Shown here one piece after another: positions 1-8,676 of a stretch of DNA of 64,000 nucleotides. The position numbers and the translations under genes are program-made. How positions within the stretch are numbered: position 1 is the first letter of the stretch; the number at the start of each line of letters is the position of its first letter. The DNA is taken from positions 62,001-126,000 of the forward strand of contig MGOY01000018.1 of the NCBI GenBank assembly GCA_001797275.1, in the 5' to 3' direction. The stretch is from Clostridiales bacterium GWF2_38_85. Lineage in GTDB: Bacteria > Bacillota > Clostridia > Oscillospirales > CAG-382. The notes beneath the pieces were generated by a model. That model saw nothing but the letters and a program-made list of their open reading frames with translations, did not search any database and was not told where the DNA came from.

Positions 1-1397
1 CCGAGCGTGTTAATGAAGCCTTTGCTACACAAGTGGAGAGCATTTTCACCAAGCTAAACTACATCAAAAAGCCGTTTTATTCCACAGAGGATTTGAAACA
101 AACTCTTGCGGCGAAATCGGGACAAATCATTCTTGATGGCACGGAAAACGCTGATCCAAACGCCCTTGCTATTGAAGAAATGGGCGATGTTATAAAGACA
201 AGTTCCTACAAGAATGTTCCGACCACCCTGCGAATCATTGCCGATGCGTTCGGAAAATCGCCCTACGGATGGAAAGATATCGACGTTGCTGGTATTCTGC
301 TGACCTTGTTCAAAATGCAGGACATTCGATTTGAGTTGCGCGGTGAGAGCATTGCCTCCACCGATACAAATGTCATCACATATGTTTCCAAGCGTGACTA
401 CGCCGATAGCCTTATCATTAAAATGCGTGTAAAAATTCCCGACGAAATGCTTGCTCTTGCCAAAACGCTTGCCAAAGAGGTGTTCGGTCGCGCGGATATG
501 CCTAACGATGAGGACGGTATAAAAGAGAAGATTATTAACTTCTGCAAAAATGAACTGACCGAGCGCAACGACAGCATCAAAGACCTATTGAACGAATATA
601 ACAAACAACGTTATCCCGGCAAGTCTGTATTGGAAAAAGGTAAAGGACTTTTAGAAGAAGTCGCTCGCGCCCGCGATGTGCAGACCTTCTACGAAACTCT
701 TCGTGATAAAAAAGAGGCTTTATTGGATTATGCTGAGGACGTGCAGGATATTAAAAAGTTCTTCACGAACCAGCGCGACATTTTTGACAAAGCATTGAAA
801 ATGCTGGATATTTATGAAGGCAACCGTTCCTATGTGTTGGATGCCGACACTATTGCTACTGTGACAAGTATGGAGAAAATAACAAAGTTGACTTCTCCCT
901 ATGCGGAAATTCACAAACTGCCAGAGTTTATTCAAGAGTTCATCAGTCGATTTGGTAAGATTCTTCAAGATGAATGCGTCCCGATTCAAGCCGACATCGA
1001 AGCAGACCATGCCGTTGTTCGTGCTGAGGTTGCAAATCATCATTATGAAGAAAAATTCGGTGAGAAGGTACGCGTGGCTTTTGCGGGATTGCTTAACCGT
1101 TTGGGAAAGGCTAACAACATCTATGAAGCTATTGCAATGAAAACGGAAAGCGACCGTCTGAAACTGAGATTGATAAAAGAAATCAACGACGAGGAAGCAC
1201 GGATTGCAGCAGAAAATGCCAAAAGTGGTGACGAACCGTTTATCCCACAGCCTAAAACAAAAACAATTAGCGTGAAATCACTTTTTCCTCGTGCAAAACA
1301 GGTTGCAAACCATGAGGACATTGAACAGTTACTGGGCGAACTGCGGGACAAGCTCGAAGCCCAACTTGAAGAAAATACTACGATACAAATCGTATAA
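1..1397 (+). CDS. brxC: BREX P-loop protein BrxC, C-terminal part (cut by left edge)
   Basis: C-terminal portion of the large BREX protein BrxC. The reading frame (frame 3) is already open at the left edge, so the GTG taken as a start at base 33 is probably an internal valine. About 464 codons are visible; the family is about 1,200 residues and its ATPase domain is N-terminal, so no Walker motif is expected here. The visible part is charged and mostly helical and ends in a Leu/Lys/Glu-rich tail typical of BrxC. In type 1 BREX, BrxC is an ATPase needed for phage exclusion and for host DNA methylation. pglX follows 14 bases downstream, in the canonical order. brxA and brxB should lie left of the window. 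The identification rests on this C-terminal resemblance plus position. Confidence 0.87.
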   Translation, partial: ERVNEAFATQVESIFTKLNYIKKPFYSTEDLKQTLAAKSGQIILDGTENADPNALAIEEMGDVIKTSSYKNVPTTLRIIADAFGKSPYGWKDIDVAGILLTLFKMQDIRFELRGESIASTDTNVITYVSKRDYADSLIIKMRVKIPDEMLALAKTLAKEVFGRADMPNDEDGIKEKIINFCKNELTERNDSIKDLLNEYNKQRYPGKSVLEKGKGLLEEVARARDVQTFYETLRDKKEALLDYAEDVQDIKKFFTNQRDIFDKALKMLDIYEGNRSYVLDADTIATVTSMEKITKLTSPYAEIHKLPEFIQEFISRFGKILQDECVPIQADIEADHAVVRAEVANHHYEEKFGEKVRVAFAGLLNRLGKANNIYEAIAMKTESDRLKLRLIKEINDEEARIAAENAKSGDEPFIPQPKTKTISVKSLFPRAKQVANHEDIEQLLGELRDKLEAQLEENTTIQIV

Positions 1398-1411
1398 CGG
1401 GAGGTGCTTTC

Positions 1412-4400
1412 TTGAATAAAACAGCTATCAAGAATTACGCAGTTGCGGCACGGCGGGAGCTTATCGCCGCTGTATGCCAAAAAGCGTATCAATATGGGAT
1501 TCAAGCGGATAAGGCTTTGCCTGTGCAAGAGGTGCAGGGCGGCTTTATCCTAAATGGCGTTACCTATTCAAAGAAAGAATCCGACCAACGCAAGCAACTT
1601 ATAAGCACTATAAGCAGCGGCTCTACGAAATATGCGGACGGCTACAAGCAAGTGATGGAAGAAGTTGCATACACTTGGTTCAATCGCTTGATTGCTTTGC
1701 GCTATATGGAAGTCAAGGAGTATCTGCCCTCTGGCGTTCGTATTCTGTCCAGTATCAATGAAGAACGCTTGGAGCCAGACTGTATCCGTGAGGCTGGACG
1801 GCTTGATTACATAGACCAAAAGGTCGCCGCCGAATTTACGAGTGATGAGGCTCGATATCGTTATATTCTCATTGCCCAGTGCAACGCGTTGGCTGACATT
1901 ATGCCACGAATGTTTGAAAAGATTTCAGACTATACTGAGCTACTCCTACCCGACAAACTCTACATCAAAGACGGTATTGTCTACAACCTTGTCCACGGTA
2001 TTTCAGCCGAGGATTTCGGCGAACAGGTAGAGATTATCGGCTGGCTATATCAGTATTACATCTCGGAGAAAAAAGGCGAGGTGTTTGCCGCGCTCAAAAA
2101 TAATGTCAAGATTACTAAAGAGAATATTCCCGCCGCCACGCAGCTTTTCACGCCTGACTGGATTGTGAAATATATGGTGGAGAACAGCTTAGGACGGCTC
2201 TGGCTGGATAAAGACAAGAATGAATCCGGCTTGACCAATGAATATATGAACGCAAGTTTCTATGGCTGGAAATACTACCTTGAAGATGCAGAGCAAACGC
2301 CAGAGGTCGCCGAGCGGCTGCGCGTTCTGCACGGCGAATCGACCATAACCCGCCCCGAAGAAATCAAATTCATTGACCCCTGCATGGGCAGTGGGCATAT
2401 TTTGGTGTACGCTTTTGATATGCTGTATCAGATTTATAAAAACCAAGGCTACGCCGAACGCGATATTCCAAACTTAATTTTAGAAAAAAACATATTCGGA
2501 CTGGATATTGACGAACGCGCCTGCCAACTCGCCTACTTTGCACTGATGATGAAAGCTCGCGGCTACAATCGCCGCTTTTTCCGGCAGGACAATGTGCCGC
2601 AGCCGCAGGTTTATTCTCCTATTGCTGATAACGATTTGTTGGAATACGGATCGCTGATAAAGATTGACACCCTTGAGCCCAAGCCGGCGCAATCAAGCGA
2701 GCAACTTTCTCTCGATGATATGCAAATAGCTGCAAAGCTGAACGACTGGCATTTCAAGCAGTTGATCATGCAAAGGTACGATGTAGTGGTCACTAACCCA
2801 CCGTATATGGGTAATATGCCAGCCGAAATGACAGAGTATGTTATAAACAAATACCCTGATTCAAGATATGACATGTATTCAGTATTCATCGAAAAATGCA
2901 TTGAACTAACCAAAAAGTCTGGCTTTGTTGCAATGATTACACAACATACTTGGATGTTCATTTCAAGTTTTGAACGTTTGAGGACGAAAATTGTACAGTA
3001 CGATTGGATGAACTTGGCTCATCTTGGGACAAGAGCATTTGAAGAAATTGGTGGCGAAGTTGTGCAGACCGCAGCCTTTGTTATTAGAAAAGCTAAAATC
3101 GAAAGCTACAGGTCAATAGGTGTTAGACTTGTTGGCTATGATAATGCCGAAACTAAAGAGGCTGCATTTCTCAAAGGTAATGATATTCACATTTTTACGG
3201 CTGACAATTTCGGAAAGTTACCTGGAATACCGTTTGTATATTGGCTTTCGGATAACTACTACACACCTTTTGATTGCGCAAAGACTATCGATTGGTATGT
3301 TGAAAAGAAAGCAGGAATTGTAACTGGAAACGATCCATACTTTGTAAGGTTATGGTTCGAGCCGAAATATTCAGATATATCGTTTATAGGACTTTCAGAC
3401 TATTCAAAATATCATATTATGCAAAAAGGCGGTGGGTTTAGGCGTTATTACGGAAATAATGAGTATACAATTCGGCTTTCTGATTTATATATACCTTCTA
3501 AAACGAACGTATCTGTCCGCCGTGGTGATGCAGATTATTACTTTAAGAAAGCTATTGGGTGGTCGCAAGTTGGCAATGCTCAAAAGTCATTTAGGGCTAT
3601 TTCAAATTCAATTTGTGGAACAGCAACACCAACTATTTACCTTAAGAACGAAAAACTCTTTGGATATATTTTGGCGTTTTTAAATACAAAAGTAGCGTTT
3701 CAATATTTAGCTGCCTATAATCCTACAATCAACTTACTAACTACCGATATTTGCAACATACCACTGTTCGTTATTGAGGAAAAAATAGAGGATATTAGCG
3801 ATCTTACGGCAAGTTGTATCGCCATCTCACGCACTGATTGGGATAGCTTTGAAACCTCATGGGATTTTAAGACTCACCCATTGATTACCGCTCGTGGAAA
3901 TTACGAGGAAACACAGCCGCTTGAAGTCGCTGATGATATAGTTGAAGGTGTTGTTGTAACCGAATGGAGCAAAACCAGTCCGCCAATTTCCCAAGCTTTT
4001 GATGCTTGGGAGCGTGAAACCGACAGTCGTTTTATTACTCTCAAATCCAACGAAGAAGAACTTAACCGCATTTTCATCACCATCTACGGCTTGCAGGACG
4101 AACTCACACCTGAGGTCGAGGATAAAGATGTAAGCATCCGTCGTGCTGATCGTATCCGCGAAGTGAAAAGCTTGATTTCCTATGCAGTGGGTTGTATGTT
4201 TGGGCGTTACTCACTGGACGAGGATGGCTTGATTTATGCGGGTGGCAACTGGGATATTTCACGATACAAAGGCTACATTCCCGAAGATGACAACATCATT
4301 CCAATTACCGATGCAGATTATTTTAATGATGATATTGTGGTGAGGTTTGTGGAGTTCATCAAGACTGTTTACAGTGAGCAAACGCTGGGCGAAAATCTTG

Positions 4401-4915
4401 ATTTTATCGCCGACACACTCTATCCGACAGGTGGCGGCACTTCGCGAGAGAAAATACGCCGCTATTTCCTAAACGATTTCTATAAAGACCACTTAAAAAC
4501 ATATCAGAAAAAGCCTATCTACTGGATGTTTGACAGCGGCAAAGAGAGCGGCTTCAAGGCACTTGTCTATCTCCACCGCTACGATAAATACACTGTGGCG
4601 CGCGTGCGGACAGATTATCTCCACCCACTCCAACGCAAATACGAAGCGGAAATCGGACGGCTGGATATGTTGTCTGGGTTACTTGAAACCAAGCCAAATG
4701 AAAAAGCAGCTTATCAAAAGCAGAAGGAAAGCATCCGCAAAAAGGCAGCCGAATGTGTCGCCTACGACCAAGCCATTGCCCATATTGCCAATCAAGCAAT
4801 TGAACTTGACCTTGACGACGGCGTAACAGTCAACTATGCTAAGTTCCAAAACATCGAAGTCCCGCAGGGCGACGGTCGCGGAGTTTTGATAATGAACTTA
4901 TTAAGCCAGATTTAA
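1412..4915 (+). CDS. pglX: BREX-1 adenine-specific DNA methyltransferase PglX
   Basis: N6-adenine methyltransferase of type 1 BREX; it marks host DNA at the BREX recognition site. At 1,167 aa it has the family's usual length. The SAM-binding motif FIDPCMGSGH lies near residue 320 and the catalytic motif TNPPYMG near residue 461. The TTG start is supported by GGGAGGTG five bases upstream. By eye, bases about 2,770-3,840 (residues about 455-810, from the catalytic motif into the expected target-recognition part) are clearly more AT-rich than both flanks (roughly 33-42% against 50-53% GC in the 60-base lines I counted). That is what a swapped recognition segment would look like. The frame is intact throughout. 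Confidence 0.96.
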   Translation: MNKTAIKNYAVAARRELIAAVCQKAYQYGIQADKALPVQEVQGGFILNGVTYSKKESDQRKQLISTISSGSTKYADGYKQVMEEVAYTWFNRLIALRYMEVKEYLPSGVRILSSINEERLEPDCIREAGRLDYIDQKVAAEFTSDEARYRYILIAQCNALADIMPRMFEKISDYTELLLPDKLYIKDGIVYNLVHGISAEDFGEQVEIIGWLYQYYISEKKGEVFAALKNNVKITKENIPAATQLFTPDWIVKYMVENSLGRLWLDKDKNESGLTNEYMNASFYGWKYYLEDAEQTPEVAERLRVLHGESTITRPEEIKFIDPCMGSGHILVYAFDMLYQIYKNQGYAERDIPNLILEKNIFGLDIDERACQLAYFALMMKARGYNRRFFRQDNVPQPQVYSPIADNDLLEYGSLIKIDTLEPKPAQSSEQLSLDDMQIAAKLNDWHFKQLIMQRYDVVVTNPPYMGNMPAEMTEYVINKYPDSRYDMYSVFIEKCIELTKKSGFVAMITQHTWMFISSFERLRTKIVQYDWMNLAHLGTRAFEEIGGEVVQTAAFVIRKAKIESYRSIGVRLVGYDNAETKEAAFLKGNDIHIFTADNFGKLPGIPFVYWLSDNYYTPFDCAKTIDWYVEKKAGIVTGNDPYFVRLWFEPKYSDISFIGLSDYSKYHIMQKGGGFRRYYGNNEYTIRLSDLYIPSKTNVSVRRGDADYYFKKAIGWSQVGNAQKSFRAISNSICGTATPTIYLKNEKLFGYILAFLNTKVAFQYLAAYNPTINLLTTDICNIPLFVIEEKIEDISDLTASCIAISRTDWDSFETSWDFKTHPLITARGNYEETQPLEVADDIVEGVVVTEWSKTSPPISQAFDAWERETDSRFITLKSNEEELNRIFITIYGLQDELTPEVEDKDVSIRRADRIREVKSLISYAVGCMFGRYSLDEDGLIYAGGNWDISRYKGYIPEDDNIIPITDADYFNDDIVVRFVEFIKTVYSEQTLGENLDFIADTLYPTGGGTSREKIRRYFLNDFYKDHLKTYQKKPIYWMFDSGKESGFKALVYLHRYDKYTVARVRTDYLHPLQRKYEAEIGRLDMLSGLLETKPNEKAAYQKQKESIRKKAAECVAYDQAIAHIANQAIELDLDDGVTVNYAKFQNIEVPQGDGRGVLIMNLLSQI

Positions 4916-4928
4916 GGAGGTGAACGTT

Positions 4929-6074
4929 TTGCCCGGTGTTACAAAAAGAAAGTACGATGGTGAAACCATGCGTATAAATAAAAAGCTAAAAAGACCATTG
5001 TACATTGTGGCACAAATATTGCCGCCTAATTATAATGCAAAAGTTCTTCTCGACAACTTTAAGGAGTTTTACCCTTTTGAATGGGAAGAAATTGTAGAAA
5101 GATGCAATCATTATTTAGAGAAAGATAAATTTCTACAAGAGGTTGGAAAAAAGGAAAGATATAGACCTCCAACACCCGAAAAATTCTTTTATGAAAACTC
5201 TGTAGTAAAGAATATTATGAGCAAGAATTTTATTGAAAAACATAGTGCTGAATATGATGATGAAAAAAGAAATGAAATACTTAATGAGTTAAAGGCAAAG
5301 AGATCACGCAAGATTGAAAGCAAAAAGAATCAGATTCAAGAAGTTCAAGAATCAATGCAAAATGTTGAACCCTATTATGTAGATGTGCTTATATCGGCGT
5401 ATCATCAGAAAGGCATAACCACTGAAGGTAAAATTGAAATTTTAACCGAGATGGGGAAATTCATCTGCGACAAATCCATTGAATTTTTTCATAAAATTAA
5501 CGATGCGGAACGTAATAACCAAATTCGAAACATAGCGTTTGAGCATTTGCAAAAAAACGGTCACTATGTCAAACTCCGACAGAAATTCAAAGGCAAACAG
5601 AAATCCTATATGGTCGACACCTTTAATTTTGATATGACACCAAAGGATTTGGCGAAACGTCTTGAAATGGATAGTATCCAAAACAAAAAGAGATTCGGAG
5701 TGTTTGTTTCACACCGCTTTCTTGATGCGAAAATTGTTAGAGAAGTTGTAAAAATCCTAAATGCCCAAGGGCTTAGCTGTTATTGCGATTGGTTAAGTGA
5801 CGATGATTTTCTTAAAAGAAGTCTTGTTAGTAGCTACACAGAAGAAGTTCTTAAAAAACGTTTAGAGCAATCAGATACTTTGTTGTTTTTGCGTACAGAA
5901 AATTCAATGAAAGACAATAAAATTGATTCCCCGTGGATACAGCTTGAGTTAGATCATTGTTCGGTATTGGGCAAAAAGATATATTGCCTTGACTTTATAA
6001 ATGATGGAACATCGTTACCATTTACTTTTTTGGAATTTGATCTTGATAAAGGGTTAATAGATTGGAGCCGATAA
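4929..6074 (+). CDS. TIR-domain protein inserted in the BREX operon
   Basis: A 381-residue protein. The C-terminal third, from about residue 255, looks like a TIR domain: a first strand ending FVSHRF, a middle DWLSDDDF segment and a late SPWIQLELDH segment. In the last, Glu340 sits where the catalytic NADase glutamate of TIR enzymes is found. Residues 1-254 are charged and helical, with a Lys/Glu-rich coiled-coil-like stretch near 85-120, and match no domain I recognise. I place the start at the TTG at 4929, six bases after AAGGAGGTG; the track's GTG at 4920 overlaps that ribosome site. The gene lies in the operon between pglX (13-base gap) and pglZ (3-base gap). It is much more AT-rich than pglZ and most of pglX, suggesting a later insertion. 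A role as a BREX-linked effector is inference; an alternative is an independent passenger defence gene. Confidence 0.82.
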   Translation: MPGVTKRKYDGETMRINKKLKRPLYIVAQILPPNYNAKVLLDNFKEFYPFEWEEIVERCNHYLEKDKFLQEVGKKERYRPPTPEKFFYENSVVKNIMSKNFIEKHSAEYDDEKRNEILNELKAKRSRKIESKKNQIQEVQESMQNVEPYYVDVLISAYHQKGITTEGKIEILTEMGKFICDKSIEFFHKINDAERNNQIRNIAFEHLQKNGHYVKLRQKFKGKQKSYMVDTFNFDMTPKDLAKRLEMDSIQNKKRFGVFVSHRFLDAKIVREVVKILNAQGLSCYCDWLSDDDFLKRSLVSSYTEEVLKKRLEQSDTLLFLRTENSMKDNKIDSPWIQLELDHCSVLGKKIYCLDFINDGTSLPFTFLEFDLDKGLIDWSR

Positions 6075-6077
6075 ATT

Positions 6078-8663
6078 ATGAACTTAACCGAAGTCAAAAA
6101 GAGCTTAGATAGGATGTTCGCAGCACCGCCTAAACAGGGTGCAAAGCGTAACATTGTCTTTTGGTATGATGGGACAGGTGCGTTCGCCGAGGAAATTGAC
6201 GGACTTGCTTTGGAAAACGCCGAAGTCATCAAGGTGGACGACAATAGCGAGTTCGCCGCCAAATTCTATATCGAGCGCACGAATACAACCGGGAACATAT
6301 TGGTCTATTCAGCCACGCCACGCCCCGATAACAAGGATAATTGGCTCACCGACACTATCAAATACAGCCAAACCTTCTCCACTGATGAAGCGTCTTTGAT
6401 TCTATTGAATTACAAGATGGACAATGCACTTCGTCCTGTTACTGAACGCTACAAAGCTTTTTTTCGCAACAACGACCGCTGCCGCAAGTTTGAAAGCTAC
6501 GGGACAACGGTATTAAGCGAAACCAAGCTAAGTATTGATGTGTTGGAAACCAAGTTTGACATTGCTGTCCTTTCTGCTCTCTGCAAGCTGCCAGCACCAG
6601 ACTTTGACGGTGTAATTCGAGAGCTTTTATTACAAGTTTCTGTCGGCGAAACTGCACTAATTAACAGCATTGATAAATTCGCCAACTTAGATAAGCTGTG
6701 GGTTCTGATTAAGAAAGCTTATGGCTATTACTTTGAAGAATGCGACTTTGAAAAGCTGATAATTCTCCTACTTGTTACACATCTTTCCCACAGCATAAGC
6801 ACAAAGCTGCCTGCCGCTTGGGAAAATTTCAACGCTCACAACACCAATTGCTTTGTGTTCGTAGATAATTTTATGAAAAACGTGGCATTTGAAGCCGACT
6901 ACAATGTAGTGGCTGCGTTTGCCGCGGACAAGCTACGCCTTGACGACCAATTAAACCATTGGAGTATCAACGACATTATCGACTGTGATACCTTTATGGC
7001 GTTTGACCATTATATTTTGTCACTGTTATATACTAAAATCGGTGCGAGCGATGCCGACTATGAGGCTTTGCGAAAACTCATTAATAACCGTCGCAATCGC
7101 CGCTTTTTTGAGGACTTTGAAACAGAATATACTCTCTTGCTTTATGCCTGTGATTTCTTGGGGCTACTGAACAAGCACAAATTTTTTACCGCTGATGACC
7201 CCTCAAAAACATGGAAATTATACGAGCAGGAGTTATATAAATTTGACAGCTATTATCGTGCTTTTATCTGCACCTATGACAAATTGACAGCACAGGACGA
7301 TTACCACGAGCTGCTTGAAATGATAGAGAACGCCTACACCAATCGCTATCTCGGCGAGCTGTCCGTCAAGTGGAGCGAATCGTTGGAAACGTTGAAAAAT
7401 GACAACGGCGAGATTGACTGGCGTATTGCAGGGATTACTCCGCAAACGGATTTTTATAGCTTGAATGTGCGTCGCTTTGTGCGTGACAATGAGCGCATTG
7501 TAGTCATCATCTCGGATGCGTTGCGTTATGAATCGGCGGTGGAATTAACGCAAATTTTGAACACAGAGCAAAAGGGTTCAAGTGAGCTATCCTCCATGCT
7601 TGGCACGATACCGTCATACACAAAACTTGGCATGGCTGCTCTACTACCACACAAGCACATTGAAATCACTGACAACTCAGATATTTTAGCTGACGATATT
7701 TCCACACAGGGAACCGACAACCGCGATAAGATTCTCAAAAAGCATAAGGCAGAATCAGTCGCCATTACTTATGAGAAAATTGCCGCTATGAATAAACCTC
7801 AAATGGTAGACGCGTTTGGAGGTAAGAAGCTCATTTACATCTACCACAACGCCATCGACGCGCGAGGTGATAATGCTTCCACCGAGCGTGAAGTATTTGA
7901 TGCAACCGAAAAGGCTTTTCGCGAGCTATCCTCTTTGGTTCAGAAGTTGAAAAACAATATCAGCGCAATCAACATTTTAATCACCGCTGATCACGGCTAT
8001 ATCTACAAGCGCATACCGCTCCAAGAAAGCGACAAAACGCCCAAGGAAACCGAGGGTAGTATTGAAGCAAAACGGCGGTTTATCCTGACAAAGCAAGAAA
8101 GCGTACAACCATACACACAAACCGTTTCTCTGGGCTATTTGGGCAATGCGGACATTAAGGCGATTGTGCCAAGAAGCGTAAACTGCTTTAAAGTGCAAGG
8201 TGCTGGGAGCAACTATGTCCATGGTGGTGCATCTTTGCAGGAGGTCGTTGTGCCTGTCATCAAGTTCAAGAGCGACAAGAATAGCACACGGTCTATGGAA
8301 GCTAAAAAGGTCGGGTTGTCACTTCAAAGTATCTCTCGTAAAATCACCAGTGTAATATTCTATCAGGAATTTTTCCAACGCGAAGCCGTAACAGAGAAAT
8401 TGTTGCCTCTGCGGGTGAAAGCCTATTTTGAGAGCAGCACGGGCGAGCGAATTTCCAATGAAAACATCATCATCGCTGAAAGCACAAGCGCAGCGGCAGC
8501 AGAGAGAACCTACAAAGAGAAGTTCACCCTCCGCAATATTCCGTATGACAAAACAAAGCCCTACTATCTTGTTATCAAGGAAGATGATGAGGTTGTGGAA
8601 CACGAGATAGAACGCATACCGTTTACCATTGACTTGGTTTTCGGCGGCGGGATTCAATTTTAG
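6078..8663 (+). CDS. pglZ: BREX-1 alkaline-phosphatase-superfamily protein PglZ
   Basis: Core BREX component of the PglZ family (861 aa, normal length). The alkaline-phosphatase-like fold is indicated by VVIISDALRYES near residue 475, whose Asp is the expected metal ligand, and by the later metal-binding motif TADHGYIYKR near residue 636. The N-terminal half is the helical region usual for type A PglZ. PglZ is needed for BREX activity and, with PglX, for methylation in characterised systems; its enzymatic target is not settled. ATG start at 6078, three bases after the TIR gene, so probably co-transcribed. GC-rich like brxC and the ends of pglX. Confidence 0.95.
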   Translation: MNLTEVKKSLDRMFAAPPKQGAKRNIVFWYDGTGAFAEEIDGLALENAEVIKVDDNSEFAAKFYIERTNTTGNILVYSATPRPDNKDNWLTDTIKYSQTFSTDEASLILLNYKMDNALRPVTERYKAFFRNNDRCRKFESYGTTVLSETKLSIDVLETKFDIAVLSALCKLPAPDFDGVIRELLLQVSVGETALINSIDKFANLDKLWVLIKKAYGYYFEECDFEKLIILLLVTHLSHSISTKLPAAWENFNAHNTNCFVFVDNFMKNVAFEADYNVVAAFAADKLRLDDQLNHWSINDIIDCDTFMAFDHYILSLLYTKIGASDADYEALRKLINNRRNRRFFEDFETEYTLLLYACDFLGLLNKHKFFTADDPSKTWKLYEQELYKFDSYYRAFICTYDKLTAQDDYHELLEMIENAYTNRYLGELSVKWSESLETLKNDNGEIDWRIAGITPQTDFYSLNVRRFVRDNERIVVIISDALRYESAVELTQILNTEQKGSSELSSMLGTIPSYTKLGMAALLPHKHIEITDNSDILADDISTQGTDNRDKILKKHKAESVAITYEKIAAMNKPQMVDAFGGKKLIYIYHNAIDARGDNASTEREVFDATEKAFRELSSLVQKLKNNISAINILITADHGYIYKRIPLQESDKTPKETEGSIEAKRRFILTKQESVQPYTQTVSLGYLGNADIKAIVPRSVNCFKVQGAGSNYVHGGASLQEVVVPVIKFKSDKNSTRSMEAKKVGLSLQSISRKITSVIFYQEFFQREAVTEKLLPLRVKAYFESSTGERISNENIIIAESTSAAAAERTYKEKFTLRNIPYDKTKPYYLVIKEDDEVVEHEIERIPFTIDLVFGGGIQF

Positions 8664-8676
8664 GAGGGATGGCAGT

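Noticed and set aside
398-604. Many antisense ORFs of 60-180 codons opposite the BREX and array genes
   Set aside because: They lie fully inside well-supported genes, lack ribosome sites and have unnatural composition; they are shadows of the real frames.
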